Shown here: positions 17,135-26,900 of the stretch, one piece after another | Position numbering within the stretch: position 1 is the first letter of the stretch | Layout of the letters: every line of letters begins with the position of its first letter | Assembly: GCF_051967035.1 (NCBI RefSeq) | Contig: NZ_JBQCKK010000002.1 | Location: forward strand, 186,001 to 250,000 | DNA: 64,000 nt | Direction of reading: 5' to 3' | Source of the DNA: Brevibacillus sp051967035 | GTDB taxonomy: Bacteria; Bacillota; Bacilli; Brevibacillales; Brevibacillaceae | The notes under the pieces: model-generated | What the model saw: the letters and a program-made list of their open reading frames with translations, nothing else | Databases searched by the model: none | Told to the model about the DNA's origin: nothing | Position numbers and translations under genes: made by a program

Positions 17135-20100
17135 TTACGTACATCGTCAAGAAGCGCAAGATCACACTGCTGTTTTTTGTGATGGTCGTGCTGGTTGGCT
17201 TCCTCAGCTTTTTCCAGTTGCCCAAGCAGGAGTCGCCGGACATCATCGTCAACCTGGCGACGGTGACGACCATCTACCCGGGAGCTTCGCCCGAGAAGGT
17301 CGAGCAGACCGTCACGAAGAAGCTGGAGGAAAAAATCAACGAGCTTCAAGGACTGAACTATATTTCCTCGACCTCTTCGCTGGGCGTCTCCTCGATCATC
17401 GTCGAGGCGAAAAGCGACGTGGACCCGAAGCAAAAATGGGATGAACTGCGCAAAAAGGTAAAAGACGCGGAGGCCGAGCTTCCGGCAGATGCGAAGCAGC
17501 CGATCATCAACGACGACCTGAACCGCACGTTTGTCCAGACGTTTGCGGTGACAGCCGATTCGCGGGAGCAGTTGTACAGCATGCGCGACATGCTGAAGTC
17601 GTGGAAAGAGCAGCTGCGCACGATTCCAGGCGTAGCGGATGTCCGGGTGGAAGGCTTGCCGGAGCAGGAAGTCCATATCGAGGTGGATATGCAGAAGTTG
17701 AGCCAATACGGCTTGACTTGGAGCCAGGTAATGATGGCTGTCAAACGGGAAAACGAAAAAATCCCGCTGGGCGATTTGACCACCGACAAACGCACCTATC
17801 AGCTAAAGCTTGCGGAAAGCGGGAATGTGGAAGAATTGAATCGCGTATTGATTTCCCGCACACAAGAAGGCTTTCCGATCTATTTGAAGGACATCGGGCA
17901 GGCGAAGCTGGCGACGGAGACAGTCAAATCGACCTCCTATTACAACGGCAAGCCTTCGATTTCGGTCAGCATCAACGCGGAGACAGGAAGCGACGTGCCA
18001 TCGCTGCAAAAGCGCGTGGACGAAATGATGCTGACGCTGGACAAATCGTTGCCAGTCTGGGCCGAAAGACACTCGATCTACAGCCAAAACGAGCGCGTGG
18101 ATGAGCTGTTCAGCGATCTTACCCGGGAAATGATTATCGCCGTCATCGCGGTTTTGCTCGTCTGCACGCTGGGCTTGAACCTGATTACTTCGTTTGTCGT
18201 GGCGCTGGCGATTCCCATATCGCTCGCGGTAGGACTATTGTTCCTGCCATGGCTTGGCATCACCATGAACATGATCTCGATTGTTTCGCTGATTATCGTT
18301 CTGGGGATTTTGGTCGATGACGCCGTGGTGGTGAACGACAACATTGAGCGGCGCTTGTCCGTACTGGGCGAAAAGCCGCTGGCAGCAGCAGTCAACGGCG
18401 CCAGGGAAGTATCCGTTTCGATTGTGACCGCGACATTGGCGACGATCGCCTCGTTTGCTCCGCTGATGTTTTTGAACGGGAACGCAGGTCAATTCATTCG
18501 GCCTGTTCCGGCGATTATTTCCTTGACGATGCTGGCCTCCATGATTATGTCTTTGACGATCATTCCGATCTTCCGCCAATGGTATGAACAGCGGCGCCAG
18601 GCAGGTGCGGAAGGGTACCGCAAGCCGGCCGGGCTTTTGGGCAAACAGCTGGCGCAGCTCACGAACTGGTATGCGGGCAAGCTGATGCCAAATATCCTCA
18701 AGCGACCGCTTTTGGCCGGGATGGTTGGTGTTTTGATCGGGACAGCCGCTTACGGCTTGATTCCGCTTACCCCGGTGCAGCTGTTCCCGAATGATGATCG
18801 CCCGCAATTCCTCGTAGATATTCGCGTGCCGGTCGGGAGCAGTCTGGAAGAGACAGACCGGGTCGTGCGCGGCGTATCCGACTGGATCAGGAAGCAGCCT
18901 GGAATCGAGTCTGTGGCTTCCTATGCGGGGGGCAGCGCGCCGAAAATGTTTGGCGGCGACACAGAGGCGGGAAGCGGCATCACCGTCGGGCAGCTCGTCG
19001 TGCGCTTTCATGAAAAGGAAACGAAGATCGAAAATATGCTGGAGCCGTGGACGGAAGCGTTCAAGAAAATGTATCCGGAAGCGACTGTTTTGCCCAAGCA
19101 GCTGGAAGCAGGGCCGCCTGTCGGCAAGCCGGTAGTCATCCGCGTGTACGGGGAGGACATCGAGACGCTCCGCTCGCTTGCGGCGCAAATCAAAGACAAA
19201 GTGGCGGGGATTGCAGGCACCTACGACGTGCAGGATAATTTCGGCGTAGAGCGCTACACGCTTGAATTTGTCGTCAACAAAGAGCTGATGGAGCAAAAGC
19301 TGGTCAACTACACGGACCTGTCGACGACGCTCAGGCTGGTCAGCGAAGGCGTCAGCGTCAGCGAGTTCGATACGGGAGACGAGTTGATCGACATAAAGCT
19401 GTTCCTGCAAAAGGAAGAGGAGGACCCTGCTCGGTTGTTCCAACGTTTGAGCATTGCCAATGCCCGGGGCGAGCTGATTCCGCTGTCGCAGCTGGCAGAG
19501 GTCAGGCCGACCTTCAGCACGCAGGCGATTCCGCATCGCGATTTGTCGCGGAGCGTAACGGTTTCTGCTGATGTCAAAAACCGCACAGCAACAGAAGTGA
19601 TGGCGGAAATCCAGCCTGTGCTGGACAGTATGCCTTTGCCAGAAGGATATCGGATTGAGGTCGGCGGGGAAACGTCGGAGCAGACGGATATCTTTATCGA
19701 CATGGGCAAACTCTCTGTTCTCGTCGTATTCCTGATCCTGATTTTGATTGCGATGCAATTTTACTCGCTGACGATTCCGGTACTGGTGATGAGCACGGTC
19801 TACTTGGCGGTAGCGGGCAGTCTGATCGGACTGTTTGTGACCCAGACACCGCTTGGCTTCATGACGATGATGGGCGTTATCTCGCTGGCAGGGATCGTCG
19901 TGCGCAACGGAATTGTGTTCATTGAGTTCATCGAAGAGGCGCGACATGCCGGGGCGGAGTTGAAACAGGCTGTCATTTCGGCAGGAGAGGCGCGGTTGCG
20001 GCCGATTTTGCTGACTTCGTTTACAGCGGTAGCGGGCTTGATGCCGCTCGCGATCTCAGGCGACGTCCTGTTCCAGCCGCTCGCTGTCACCATTATTTCC

Positions 20101-20241
20101 GGCTTGCTGTTCTCGACGCTGTTGACGTTGATCGTCGTGCCGTCTTTCTACACGGTACTGATCCAGCGAAAGCTGAAAAAGCAAGCAAAACAAGCGGCAA
20201 CACGTCCGGATTTTTATGGACCCGAGGCAAAAGGAATGTAA
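17131..20241 (+). CDS. RND superfamily efflux pump (AcrB/SwrC type)
   Basis: A 1036-residue proton-driven exporter with 12 expected membrane segments and two large extracytoplasmic loops. The N-terminus IVKKRKITLLFFVMVV is followed by the porter domain; the central membrane block contains GILVDDAVVVNDNIERR, whose paired Asp residues form the proton relay, and the second copy of the fold follows from about residue 530. RND pumps in Gram-positives lack an outer membrane partner. The B. subtilis relative SwrC (YerP) handles surfactin. GTG start overlapping the previous stop. Confidence 0.93.
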   Translation: MITYIVKKRKITLLFFVMVVLVGFLSFFQLPKQESPDIIVNLATVTTIYPGASPEKVEQTVTKKLEEKINELQGLNYISSTSSLGVSSIIVEAKSDVDPKQKWDELRKKVKDAEAELPADAKQPIINDDLNRTFVQTFAVTADSREQLYSMRDMLKSWKEQLRTIPGVADVRVEGLPEQEVHIEVDMQKLSQYGLTWSQVMMAVKRENEKIPLGDLTTDKRTYQLKLAESGNVEELNRVLISRTQEGFPIYLKDIGQAKLATETVKSTSYYNGKPSISVSINAETGSDVPSLQKRVDEMMLTLDKSLPVWAERHSIYSQNERVDELFSDLTREMIIAVIAVLLVCTLGLNLITSFVVALAIPISLAVGLLFLPWLGITMNMISIVSLIIVLGILVDDAVVVNDNIERRLSVLGEKPLAAAVNGAREVSVSIVTATLATIASFAPLMFLNGNAGQFIRPVPAIISLTMLASMIMSLTIIPIFRQWYEQRRQAGAEGYRKPAGLLGKQLAQLTNWYAGKLMPNILKRPLLAGMVGVLIGTAAYGLIPLTPVQLFPNDDRPQFLVDIRVPVGSSLEETDRVVRGVSDWIRKQPGIESVASYAGGSAPKMFGGDTEAGSGITVGQLVVRFHEKETKIENMLEPWTEAFKKMYPEATVLPKQLEAGPPVGKPVVIRVYGEDIETLRSLAAQIKDKVAGIAGTYDVQDNFGVERYTLEFVVNKELMEQKLVNYTDLSTTLRLVSEGVSVSEFDTGDELIDIKLFLQKEEEDPARLFQRLSIANARGELIPLSQLAEVRPTFSTQAIPHRDLSRSVTVSADVKNRTATEVMAEIQPVLDSMPLPEGYRIEVGGETSEQTDIFIDMGKLSVLVVFLILILIAMQFYSLTIPVLVMSTVYLAVAGSLIGLFVTQTPLGFMTMMGVISLAGIVVRNGIVFIEFIEEARHAGAELKQAVISAGEARLRPILLTSFTAVAGLMPLAISGDVLFQPLAVTIISGLLFSTLLTLIVVPSFYTVLIQRKLKKQAKQAATRPDFYGPEAKGM

Positions 20242-20252
20242 GGACTTTCACC

Positions 20253-20299
20253 GGCGGCAGCCTCTTTCGTCCCATGGGCGAAGGGGTTGCCGCTCTTTC
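20253..20299 (+). terminator. Terminator of the RND operon
   Basis: Long GC-rich stem (GCGGCA at 20254 with TGCCGC at 20288, plus inner CCTCTTTCG/CGAAGGGG), followed by TCTTTCG. The T-run is weak. Confidence 0.6.
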
Positions 20300-20416
20300 G
20301 CTGTAAGAGTTGCTTGCGGCGAGAAACACAAACAGACGTATGATATGATAGAATGAACAATACGGTATCTTATGGAAAAGAAAGAGAGAACGCAACACAG
20401 GAAGGGAGTGTCCAGG

Positions 20417-21712
20417 ATGCAACAGCCCCAGCTTCTTCATGAAGAAAAGGTATTCAAAGACCCTGTTCACCGCTACGTCCACGTGCGGGACAAATTCATT
20501 TGGGACTTAATCAACTCGCCAGAATTTCAACGCCTGCGCCGGGTCAAGCAACTGGGCACCAGCTTTTTTACGTTTCACGGTGGAGAGCATAGTCGGTTTA
20601 ACCATTCGCTTGGCGTCTACGAGCTGATGCGGAGAATTTTGGAGACGTTTGAAGGCCGGATTCAATTGACGTATGAGGAAAAGCTGCTGTGTTTGTGCGC
20701 AGCCCTGCTCCACGATGTCGGGCATGGGCCGTTTTCCCATTCGTTTGAAAAGGTGTTCAAATACCATCACGAGGATTGGACCCGCGCGATCTTGCTGGGA
20801 GATACGCAGATCAACCGGATTTTGCGCCGCTTTGATGAAGAATTTCCCAAGAAGCTGGCGGAAGTCATCAACAAAACATACGACAACAAGCTGATCGTCA
20901 GCCTGATCTCCAGTCAGCTGGATGCAGATCGGATGGATTACCTGCTGCGGGATGCCTACTATACCGGGGTCAATTACGGCAATTTCGAGATTGAGCGCAT
21001 TTTGCGCGTCATGCGGCCGCAAGAGGACGGCATCGTCTTCAAGTTCAGCGGCATGCATGCGGTCGAGGACTACATCATGTCGCGCTATCAAATGTACTGG
21101 CAGGTTTATTTTCACCCGGTGACCCGCAGCGCGGAAGTCGTGCTTTGCAAAATTTTTCAGCGGGCAAAATGGCTGGCTGCAAACGGGTACGAATTTGCCC
21201 AGGAGCCGGTGATGCTACTGCCGTTTTTGCGGGAAAAAGTGGAGCTGGCCGACTATTTGGCGCTGGATGAATCGGTGATTCTCTTTTACATGCAGCTTTG
21301 GCGCAAGGAAGAAGACCTGATTTTGAAAGATTTGTGCGCCCGTTTTCTGGACAGGAATCTCTTCAAATACGTCGAATATAACCCAAGAGATTTCCGCTTG
21401 TTGGCAGAGCTGAAAAAGCAGTTCCAACAGGCAGGGATCGACCCGATGTATTATTTAGAGGTAGACACGACTTCCGATCTTCCGTATGATTTTTACCGTG
21501 CCGGAGAAGAAGAGGAGCGGATTCCGATTATGCTCCAGATGCCTTCCGGCGAGCTGGTAGAACTGTCGCAGAAGTCTGAGATTGTACAGGCCATTAGCGG
21601 AAAGCGCCGATTTGACTACAAATTGTACTTTCCATTGGATAAAGTCATGGCTTTGCCGGGGGATCTTTCCCGGAAGATTCGAGAACGTCTGGGAGTGATG
21701 GAGGATGCTTAA
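20417..21712 (+). CDS. ywfO: HD-domain phosphohydrolase (YwfO family)
   Basis: A 431-residue metal-dependent phosphohydrolase related to dGTP triphosphohydrolases. The HD motif is intact: HSLGVYELMRR (first His), AALLHDVGHGPFSHSFE (HD pair) and QLDADRMDYLLRDAYYTG (second Asp). N-terminal FKDPVHRYVHV is typical of the YwfO group. The ATG at 20417 follows GAAGGGAG. Its end overlaps ywgA by 8 bp, the same pair order as in B. subtilis, which supports cotranscription. The true substrate is not established here. Confidence 0.9.
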   Translation: MQQPQLLHEEKVFKDPVHRYVHVRDKFIWDLINSPEFQRLRRVKQLGTSFFTFHGGEHSRFNHSLGVYELMRRILETFEGRIQLTYEEKLLCLCAALLHDVGHGPFSHSFEKVFKYHHEDWTRAILLGDTQINRILRRFDEEFPKKLAEVINKTYDNKLIVSLISSQLDADRMDYLLRDAYYTGVNYGNFEIERILRVMRPQEDGIVFKFSGMHAVEDYIMSRYQMYWQVYFHPVTRSAEVVLCKIFQRAKWLAANGYEFAQEPVMLLPFLREKVELADYLALDESVILFYMQLWRKEEDLILKDLCARFLDRNLFKYVEYNPRDFRLLAELKKQFQQAGIDPMYYLEVDTTSDLPYDFYRAGEEEERIPIMLQMPSGELVELSQKSEIVQAISGKRRFDYKLYFPLDKVMALPGDLSRKIRERLGVMEDA

Positions 21713-22232
21713 TCGTCACGCCAAGATCATTCGTCTGATCGAAATTGTCGGCGAAGTGAGCGGGCGAAAAAAATTGCAGAAAATGGTGTACATAGGAAAA
21801 CATCTGGAGATGGATTTCGATGAGCGCTTCGAGTTTCACATGTACGGCCCGTATTCAGAGGAACTGACGCTCAGGGTGGACGAGCTGTGCAACATGGGGC
21901 TTTTGGATGAGCAAGTGGAGAGCAAGGGCGCCATCCACATGTATCGCTATTCTCTGAACGAAACGGGACGCGATTTCCTCCGTTTTCACGAGGTCGACTT
22001 CGGACTGGGGGAGCGGGCCATTTTGCGAATGAACGAGGAAAACTCCCGCTTTCTTGAACTGGTATCCACCATCTTGTACTTCAGTCATTTGCCCTACGAA
22101 GAAATGAAGGGCAAAATTTTTACTTTTAAGAGCAAGCAGCGCTATACCGAGGAGGAAATCCAGAAGGGGCAGGCGTTTATTGAGGAGTTGCGGTCGTTGA
22201 TGCAAGGAGACGGCACCAACCCGACGGAATAA
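21705..22232 (+). CDS. ywgA: YwgA family protein
   Basis: A 175-residue cytoplasmic protein homologous to B. subtilis YwgA. Sequence such as RKKLQKMVYIGKHLEMDF and FHMYGPYSEELTLRVDEL resembles the winged-helix-like fold of SocA/Panacea-type antitoxin and GepA proteins (HMYGPYSEEL is a typical block). The function is unknown. Translationally coupled to ywfO by overlap, followed by two terminators. Confidence 0.82.
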   Translation: MLNRHAKIIRLIEIVGEVSGRKKLQKMVYIGKHLEMDFDERFEFHMYGPYSEELTLRVDELCNMGLLDEQVESKGAIHMYRYSLNETGRDFLRFHEVDFGLGERAILRMNEENSRFLELVSTILYFSHLPYEEMKGKIFTFKSKQRYTEEEIQKGQAFIEELRSLMQGDGTNPTE

Positions 22233-22255
22233 ATTTGGCATAGACCGACCAGCAC

Positions 22256-22298
22256 GGCGTACGAACTTCTAACAGTTGTGGTACGTCATTTTTTTTTG
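22256..22298 (+). terminator. Terminator after ywgA
   Basis: GCGTAC (about 22258) pairs with GTACGT (22281-22286), followed by a run of nine Ts. Confidence 0.6.
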
Positions 22299-22332
22299 TC
22301 CTTTTGAACAGAAACAGGATTTTGGCGCTTGC

Positions 22333-22362
22333 AGCCGACCTCACCGCGGGTCGGCTTTTTTT
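22333..22362 (+). terminator. Second terminator after ywgA
   Basis: AGCCGACC (22333-22340) pairs with GGTCGGCT (22349-22356), then TTTTTT. Confidence 0.8.
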
Positions 22363-22464
22363 GTCTCAGTGTGGGGCGACATAATTCGGGTATCGTTCTT
22401 TGACAAAAGCATAGCAATTATGTTTGTGCGGATTCACGATCCACAAGGCAAGGGAGCGAAGCAG

Positions 22465-22842
22465 ATGAACGGAATGAAGCAAGTATGGCGATGGATTCTG
22501 GTGGCCGGGGGTGTGGTGCTGGCCGCGCTGGTCTGGCTGGTCGCAGCCGGCGCACAGGATGCGAGGATCGTTTACGTGTACAGCGAAAACTGCGGCTACT
22601 GCACGACGTTTACCCCGACATTCGAAAAAGTAATGGCTGACTACCCTGACTGGCAGGTAGAGAAGCTGGATGTAAATCAACAAGCAGATTTGGATAGAGC
22701 GACAGAGATGGGTGCTACTGCAACGCCGACCGTCTTTTTGCTCAAAGACGGAAAAGTGATCGATAGGCTGGAGGGCGACGTTCCAGAGAGTGCATTCCGG
22801 AAATACTTGGAAAGGAATAAGCAATCAGGATATGGAAACTAA
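22465..22842 (+). CDS. Membrane-anchored thioredoxin-like protein
   Basis: A 125-residue protein with one N-terminal membrane anchor (about residues 8-30) and an extracytoplasmic thioredoxin fold. The redox motif is CGYC (SENCGYCTTFTP) near residue 44, and the cis-proline loop is ATATPTVFLL near 88. It probably exchanges disulfides in exported proteins. ATG at 22465 follows AAGGGAG; an upstream ATG at 22420 lacks a ribosome binding site. It lies immediately before a cluster of exported cysteine-containing proteins, which may or may not be meaningful. Confidence 0.85.
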   Translation: MNGMKQVWRWILVAGGVVLAALVWLVAAGAQDARIVYVYSENCGYCTTFTPTFEKVMADYPDWQVEKLDVNQQADLDRATEMGATATPTVFLLKDGKVIDRLEGDVPESAFRKYLERNKQSGYGN

Positions 22843-23026
22843 ATCATAACTGTTCTGTGCGATGAACCATGCAGGTGCGATGGGAGGCTGAGGCAGAAAG
22901 CTCATGTCAAAGAAGATGTCCAAAGAAAGCGCGTAGCAGATTTTTCGAACAACAAGTGTTTTGCCTGATAAACCAGGCTTAGGTATGGCAAGTAATGGCC
23001 ACTGAAAAATAGGGAGGATTCACGCT
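22843..23026 (+). promoter_or_regulatory. Intergenic leader before the SLH gene
   Basis: 184 bp without a gene. A GCCTG/CAGGC hairpin lies at about 22965-22980 and the ribosome binding site AGGGAGG at 23009-23015. No riboswitch class was recognised and no clear promoter was found. Confidence 0.3.
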
Positions 23027-23923
23027 ATGAAAAAGCAATTGAAAACCACGCTGAAATGCTTGCTGGCGTCTATATGCCTTCTAAGCGCGATAGCGTTCAA
23101 CTCTTCAACCACTGAATCGGCATTTGCTCAACAAGCTAACGCGAAGGACTATCAGAATCATGTTTACAAGCCTCAAATTCAGTATGCTGTAGACCACAAA
23201 TTGATGTGGCTGTTTCCGGATGGAAATTTTCGGCCGGAGCAACCCATTACGCAAGCGGATTTGGTGGCAGGACTCGTCAATGCCAAAGCGCTCACGTCCG
23301 GTACAGCAGTAGAGGGCTTACCAGCCGGACATTGGGCGAAAGTTTATTACGAGCGCGCAAAGAAGGATGGGATTCTCGATGATGTCGCTGTAAATCCCAA
23401 TAAAGTTCTTACTCGTGAGGAAGCATCTTTACTGATGAACAATGCTTGGAAGAGTATGTACAGCAGGCTTCGAGATAAACGTCAAGTATATTCCGATATC
23501 GCTGTTGGCAATGGATGGATTCCGAAGAAAGCTGGTAAATTTGCTAACGGTGTTTCAACATCTACCAGTGATGGACTCGGAACTGTTACACGGGGTGAGG
23601 AAGCTGCTGCTTTGTATCTTTTGAATAAAGATGTAAAGGACACAAAAATTGGTGAAGAAATTGCTTTGAAGTTTCATAATTCGTTGAAGAGTTCTAACGG
23701 ATATCTTGTAGGTACGGTGCCAACTATGCAAGGCAAGGATATTAGGCTGATTATTCGTTTGAAGAATCAAAATGTAGAGTCTTATTATGGGGGCGCTGTT
23801 AAAGTGAATGCTAGTCAGGTTGATTATATGGCGTTTAGCGTAAAAAATTCCGGGCAGGCTAAGCTACTCGCTTATTACACGTACAATAATGGGACAAATC
23901 TAACACGCACTAATTCCCGATAA
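23027..23923 (+). CDS. Secreted S-layer homology protein, AT-rich
   Basis: A 298-residue exported protein. The signal peptide (MKKQLKTTLK plus hydrophobic core, ending SAFAQQ) is followed by an SLH-like repeat (HKLMWLFPDGNFRPEQPITQADLVAGLV), a second degenerate repeat (KDGILDD...LTREEASLLM), a probable third one containing TVTRGEEAAALYL, and a unique C-terminal domain of about 90 residues. Base composition is clearly AT-richer than in neighbouring genes. It lies 13 bp upstream of the giant secreted protein and is probably cotranscribed with it, so it may be the wall anchor of a two-protein assembly. That role is inference. Confidence 0.8.
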   Translation: MKKQLKTTLKCLLASICLLSAIAFNSSTTESAFAQQANAKDYQNHVYKPQIQYAVDHKLMWLFPDGNFRPEQPITQADLVAGLVNAKALTSGTAVEGLPAGHWAKVYYERAKKDGILDDVAVNPNKVLTREEASLLMNNAWKSMYSRLRDKRQVYSDIAVGNGWIPKKAGKFANGVSTSTSDGLGTVTRGEEAAALYLLNKDVKDTKIGEEIALKFHNSLKSSNGYLVGTVPTMQGKDIRLIIRLKNQNVESYYGGAVKVNASQVDYMAFSVKNSGQAKLLAYYTYNNGTNLTRTNSR

Positions 23924-23936
23924 TTGGGGGAAGATC

Positions 23937-26900
23937 ATGTTAAAAATATGTAAAAAGTGTGGGAAGTTTGGTCTGACGATAATTGCTTTAGTAGTCAGTG
24001 GCCTTGCACTTATACCTTATTTCGCAGATGCAACTACATCAAATCCGGATGTACGGAATAGGCTTGTAGGGTATCTTGATGAAGATAAAAAAGTTCGCGG
24101 TAGCGACGAGAATTTTATAAATGGTTGGTCATTACCTAGCGATCCATTTTACCTCACCTTCGCCGACGTAAAATGGTCCGGAGCAGTCTCAGGCGGAGGA
24201 AGCAGCTACAAAGTAGCAAACTATTCCAAAGCTACAGAAACCTCCAACAACGGCTACCCCATCGTAGACATCAGCGAAGCACAGGCATATGCGAGACTAT
24301 TCAACGGAAACCCCTCCTTCCTAACAAACGAGAACGGCTTTTACGGCGGAGAAATCAGCGGAGGGGGAGGTCAACCATACACCGGATACCTCCTTTCCAA
24401 AGTCGCCGAAATGTCTGGCGGAGGCGGTGGCCCCTTCTCCTTTCGACCTGCTTCAGGTTCGGAAAAAGGTTCATACGTCGGCGTAACAAATTTCGTAACG
24501 ACACCCCGCCCAGATGGAAGCATTACGACAGATAAAACGAAGTACGATGTGGGAAATACAGTAACGATTACCGCGAAAGGCAAGGATTACAGCATCTACA
24601 ATCGCGGGTTAATCGTTTACAACATGTACGTCTACAATCTCGATACAGGGCAAACAGAACAAAAGTTTACCGATGCGATCAAGACTTACGATATACCGGG
24701 AGCTGCTCCAACAGACGGGAGTGGTACCGGTCATGAAGTGAAATTCCCGGTGAAAACCTGGATACCTACGAAACCGGGAAACTATGAAGCGAGAATACTT
24801 TTTACGGACACGCATGATCGTAACACAACAAATACGCCTTCTGTAGACGGACAAGGAGTTGCCTACAGTGCTCGGTTTACAGTTGGCACTCCAACTCCCC
24901 CTCCAACGGAAGAACCGGATCCAACCCCCTCCTGCTCCATAGAAACAACGAAAACAAAAATGGATATTCAGGTAGTAGGCGACAAAGACATCAAAAATCA
25001 TACGGCTGTTTCCAGCGGTGGATCGGATATCGTGGTAGAGAAACAGGCAGAAATCACGATTTTTGCGAAGAAGAACGGCACATTCACGATGAATGGTTCC
25101 CCAATGGTTACGGGCTCCGGAGGGAATAAAAAGGTCGGAATAGGCAGTATCGGCTCATCTGGACGAGTAAAGGTCGTGTACAAAAGCGATGACGGGACCG
25201 AGTGCTGGGAAAAATACTTTCGCGTGGAAGCTAATGACGGCGAAGATAAGTGCCCGATCATCACTCTAAACAATTCGGTTATTCGCAACGGGCAAACGAT
25301 TGAAATATTGCCGATAGACACCCTGTATTTCAAGGCCAAATATACAGATAAAAACGGGGAAACAGGCCCGGCAGAAATCATGTGGGACGTTACGAGGCCA
25401 AATGGCAGCGTCGTCACTTTGCCTGGTCAGTATGACGATAAAGACAAGTGGCGTCCATACAACGCTGAAAAACTAAATCTGCCCAATCCTCCTGAAGTCG
25501 TGTTTGAAAAAGGAAAAACATACAAACTCAAGCTAAACTACGCCACATCGCAATGGAATGATAGACCTGAATGCGACTTCGAAATAACGATCGTGGTAAA
25601 AGATGCATCCTGCTCCATTGCTGATCTGCGAAAGGTCGTATTTTTTGTCCATGGACAATACCCGAATCCTTTTTCCCCCGAAGGAGACGCACTGGATAGC
25701 TCTCCTAACGGTCCAAGCACACTCACGCAACCGGTCTATATGAGGTACTTCACTGATGCAGGAGATCACTACGAGACAAACATGGGCTTCTCCACGAAGC
25801 TCTCCGGAAGATGGTACTTGAAACGCGATGGACAAAAGATACCTTTGACCGATGAGGTAGTTCCGGCGCTGGAAAAATTCGATCTCGAACTGCCAAGCGA
25901 CGTGGACGTGGGTGATACCATTCTCATCTTGTTCGAGTCGGAGAATGGCTGTGTCGGAGAGTTGACCTTCCCGATCGTATCGGATCGCAAATGCCCGGAT
26001 ATTCTTGTGTCTGTTGAAACGATTTTTCACGACGAAAAATGGAGCAAAAGCATACAGCGCGGGGAAACGATTGAATTGGCTGCCGATGAAACCCAAGGCG
26101 GGTACAGGTTCCGGATGTTTTTGAGCCAAGACAGCTCGTACATGTTGAAGTGGTTCGATCCAAGCACCGGCATGTGGGAAAGAAAGCGAGAAGGAAAGTC
26201 TCTTTCCAGTTCAGGCACCCCGGGCGAGGATCACTGGGTTACGTTTCCGGCCGAAAACAATCTGCTTCTGGACGGACTCTATAAAGTCGAAATCGGCTCC
26301 TACGAAGATGAAAATTGCCACGGATTCTTTTTTGTAAAAATTGGCGAGGGCAGCCCAGGACCAGACCCCGATGGAGAGAACCTTTTGATCGTCAAAAGCA
26401 GCTTCGACATCGATCCAGGCGATCCGCAAGCGCCGGGAACGGAAGCGACGATTACGTTCAACGTGAAAAACGCTGGTAAGTTGACGCACGATACCAAACT
26501 GGCGGTCAGATGGGCAAGTTCAGAAAAAGAAACGATCCTCGATGTGAATCACTTTCAACCAGGCGAGGTTCGCAAAATCACCGTACCGACCCAGTATCCG
26601 CAAAAAACAGAGGATTTCATTGCGAATATCAATCCGTCCAAGAACAAACCGGATAACGAAACGATCTGGCCCGACAACCGCGCTCTCTGGCCTGTCAAGG
26701 TCGTCGGCGGAACGATTCCGCAGCCGCCCGGTGGAGGCGGGGATTACGATGGTGGCGAAATAGGGCTGGAGATATACGACAGTGACGGTCGCCAATTGCA
26801 AAAGCTGGCGGTACAAGCTGATGGGGTGTGGGAACGCGAGCCAGCCAACATTCGCGTCGTGATCGATCAGGCGAAAATCAACGAAGGCTTTCAAAAGACA

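Noticed and set aside
22843..23026. Possible c-di-GMP or c-di-AMP riboswitch before the SLH gene
   Set aside because: No conserved core motifs of these classes could be found; only one simple hairpin is present.
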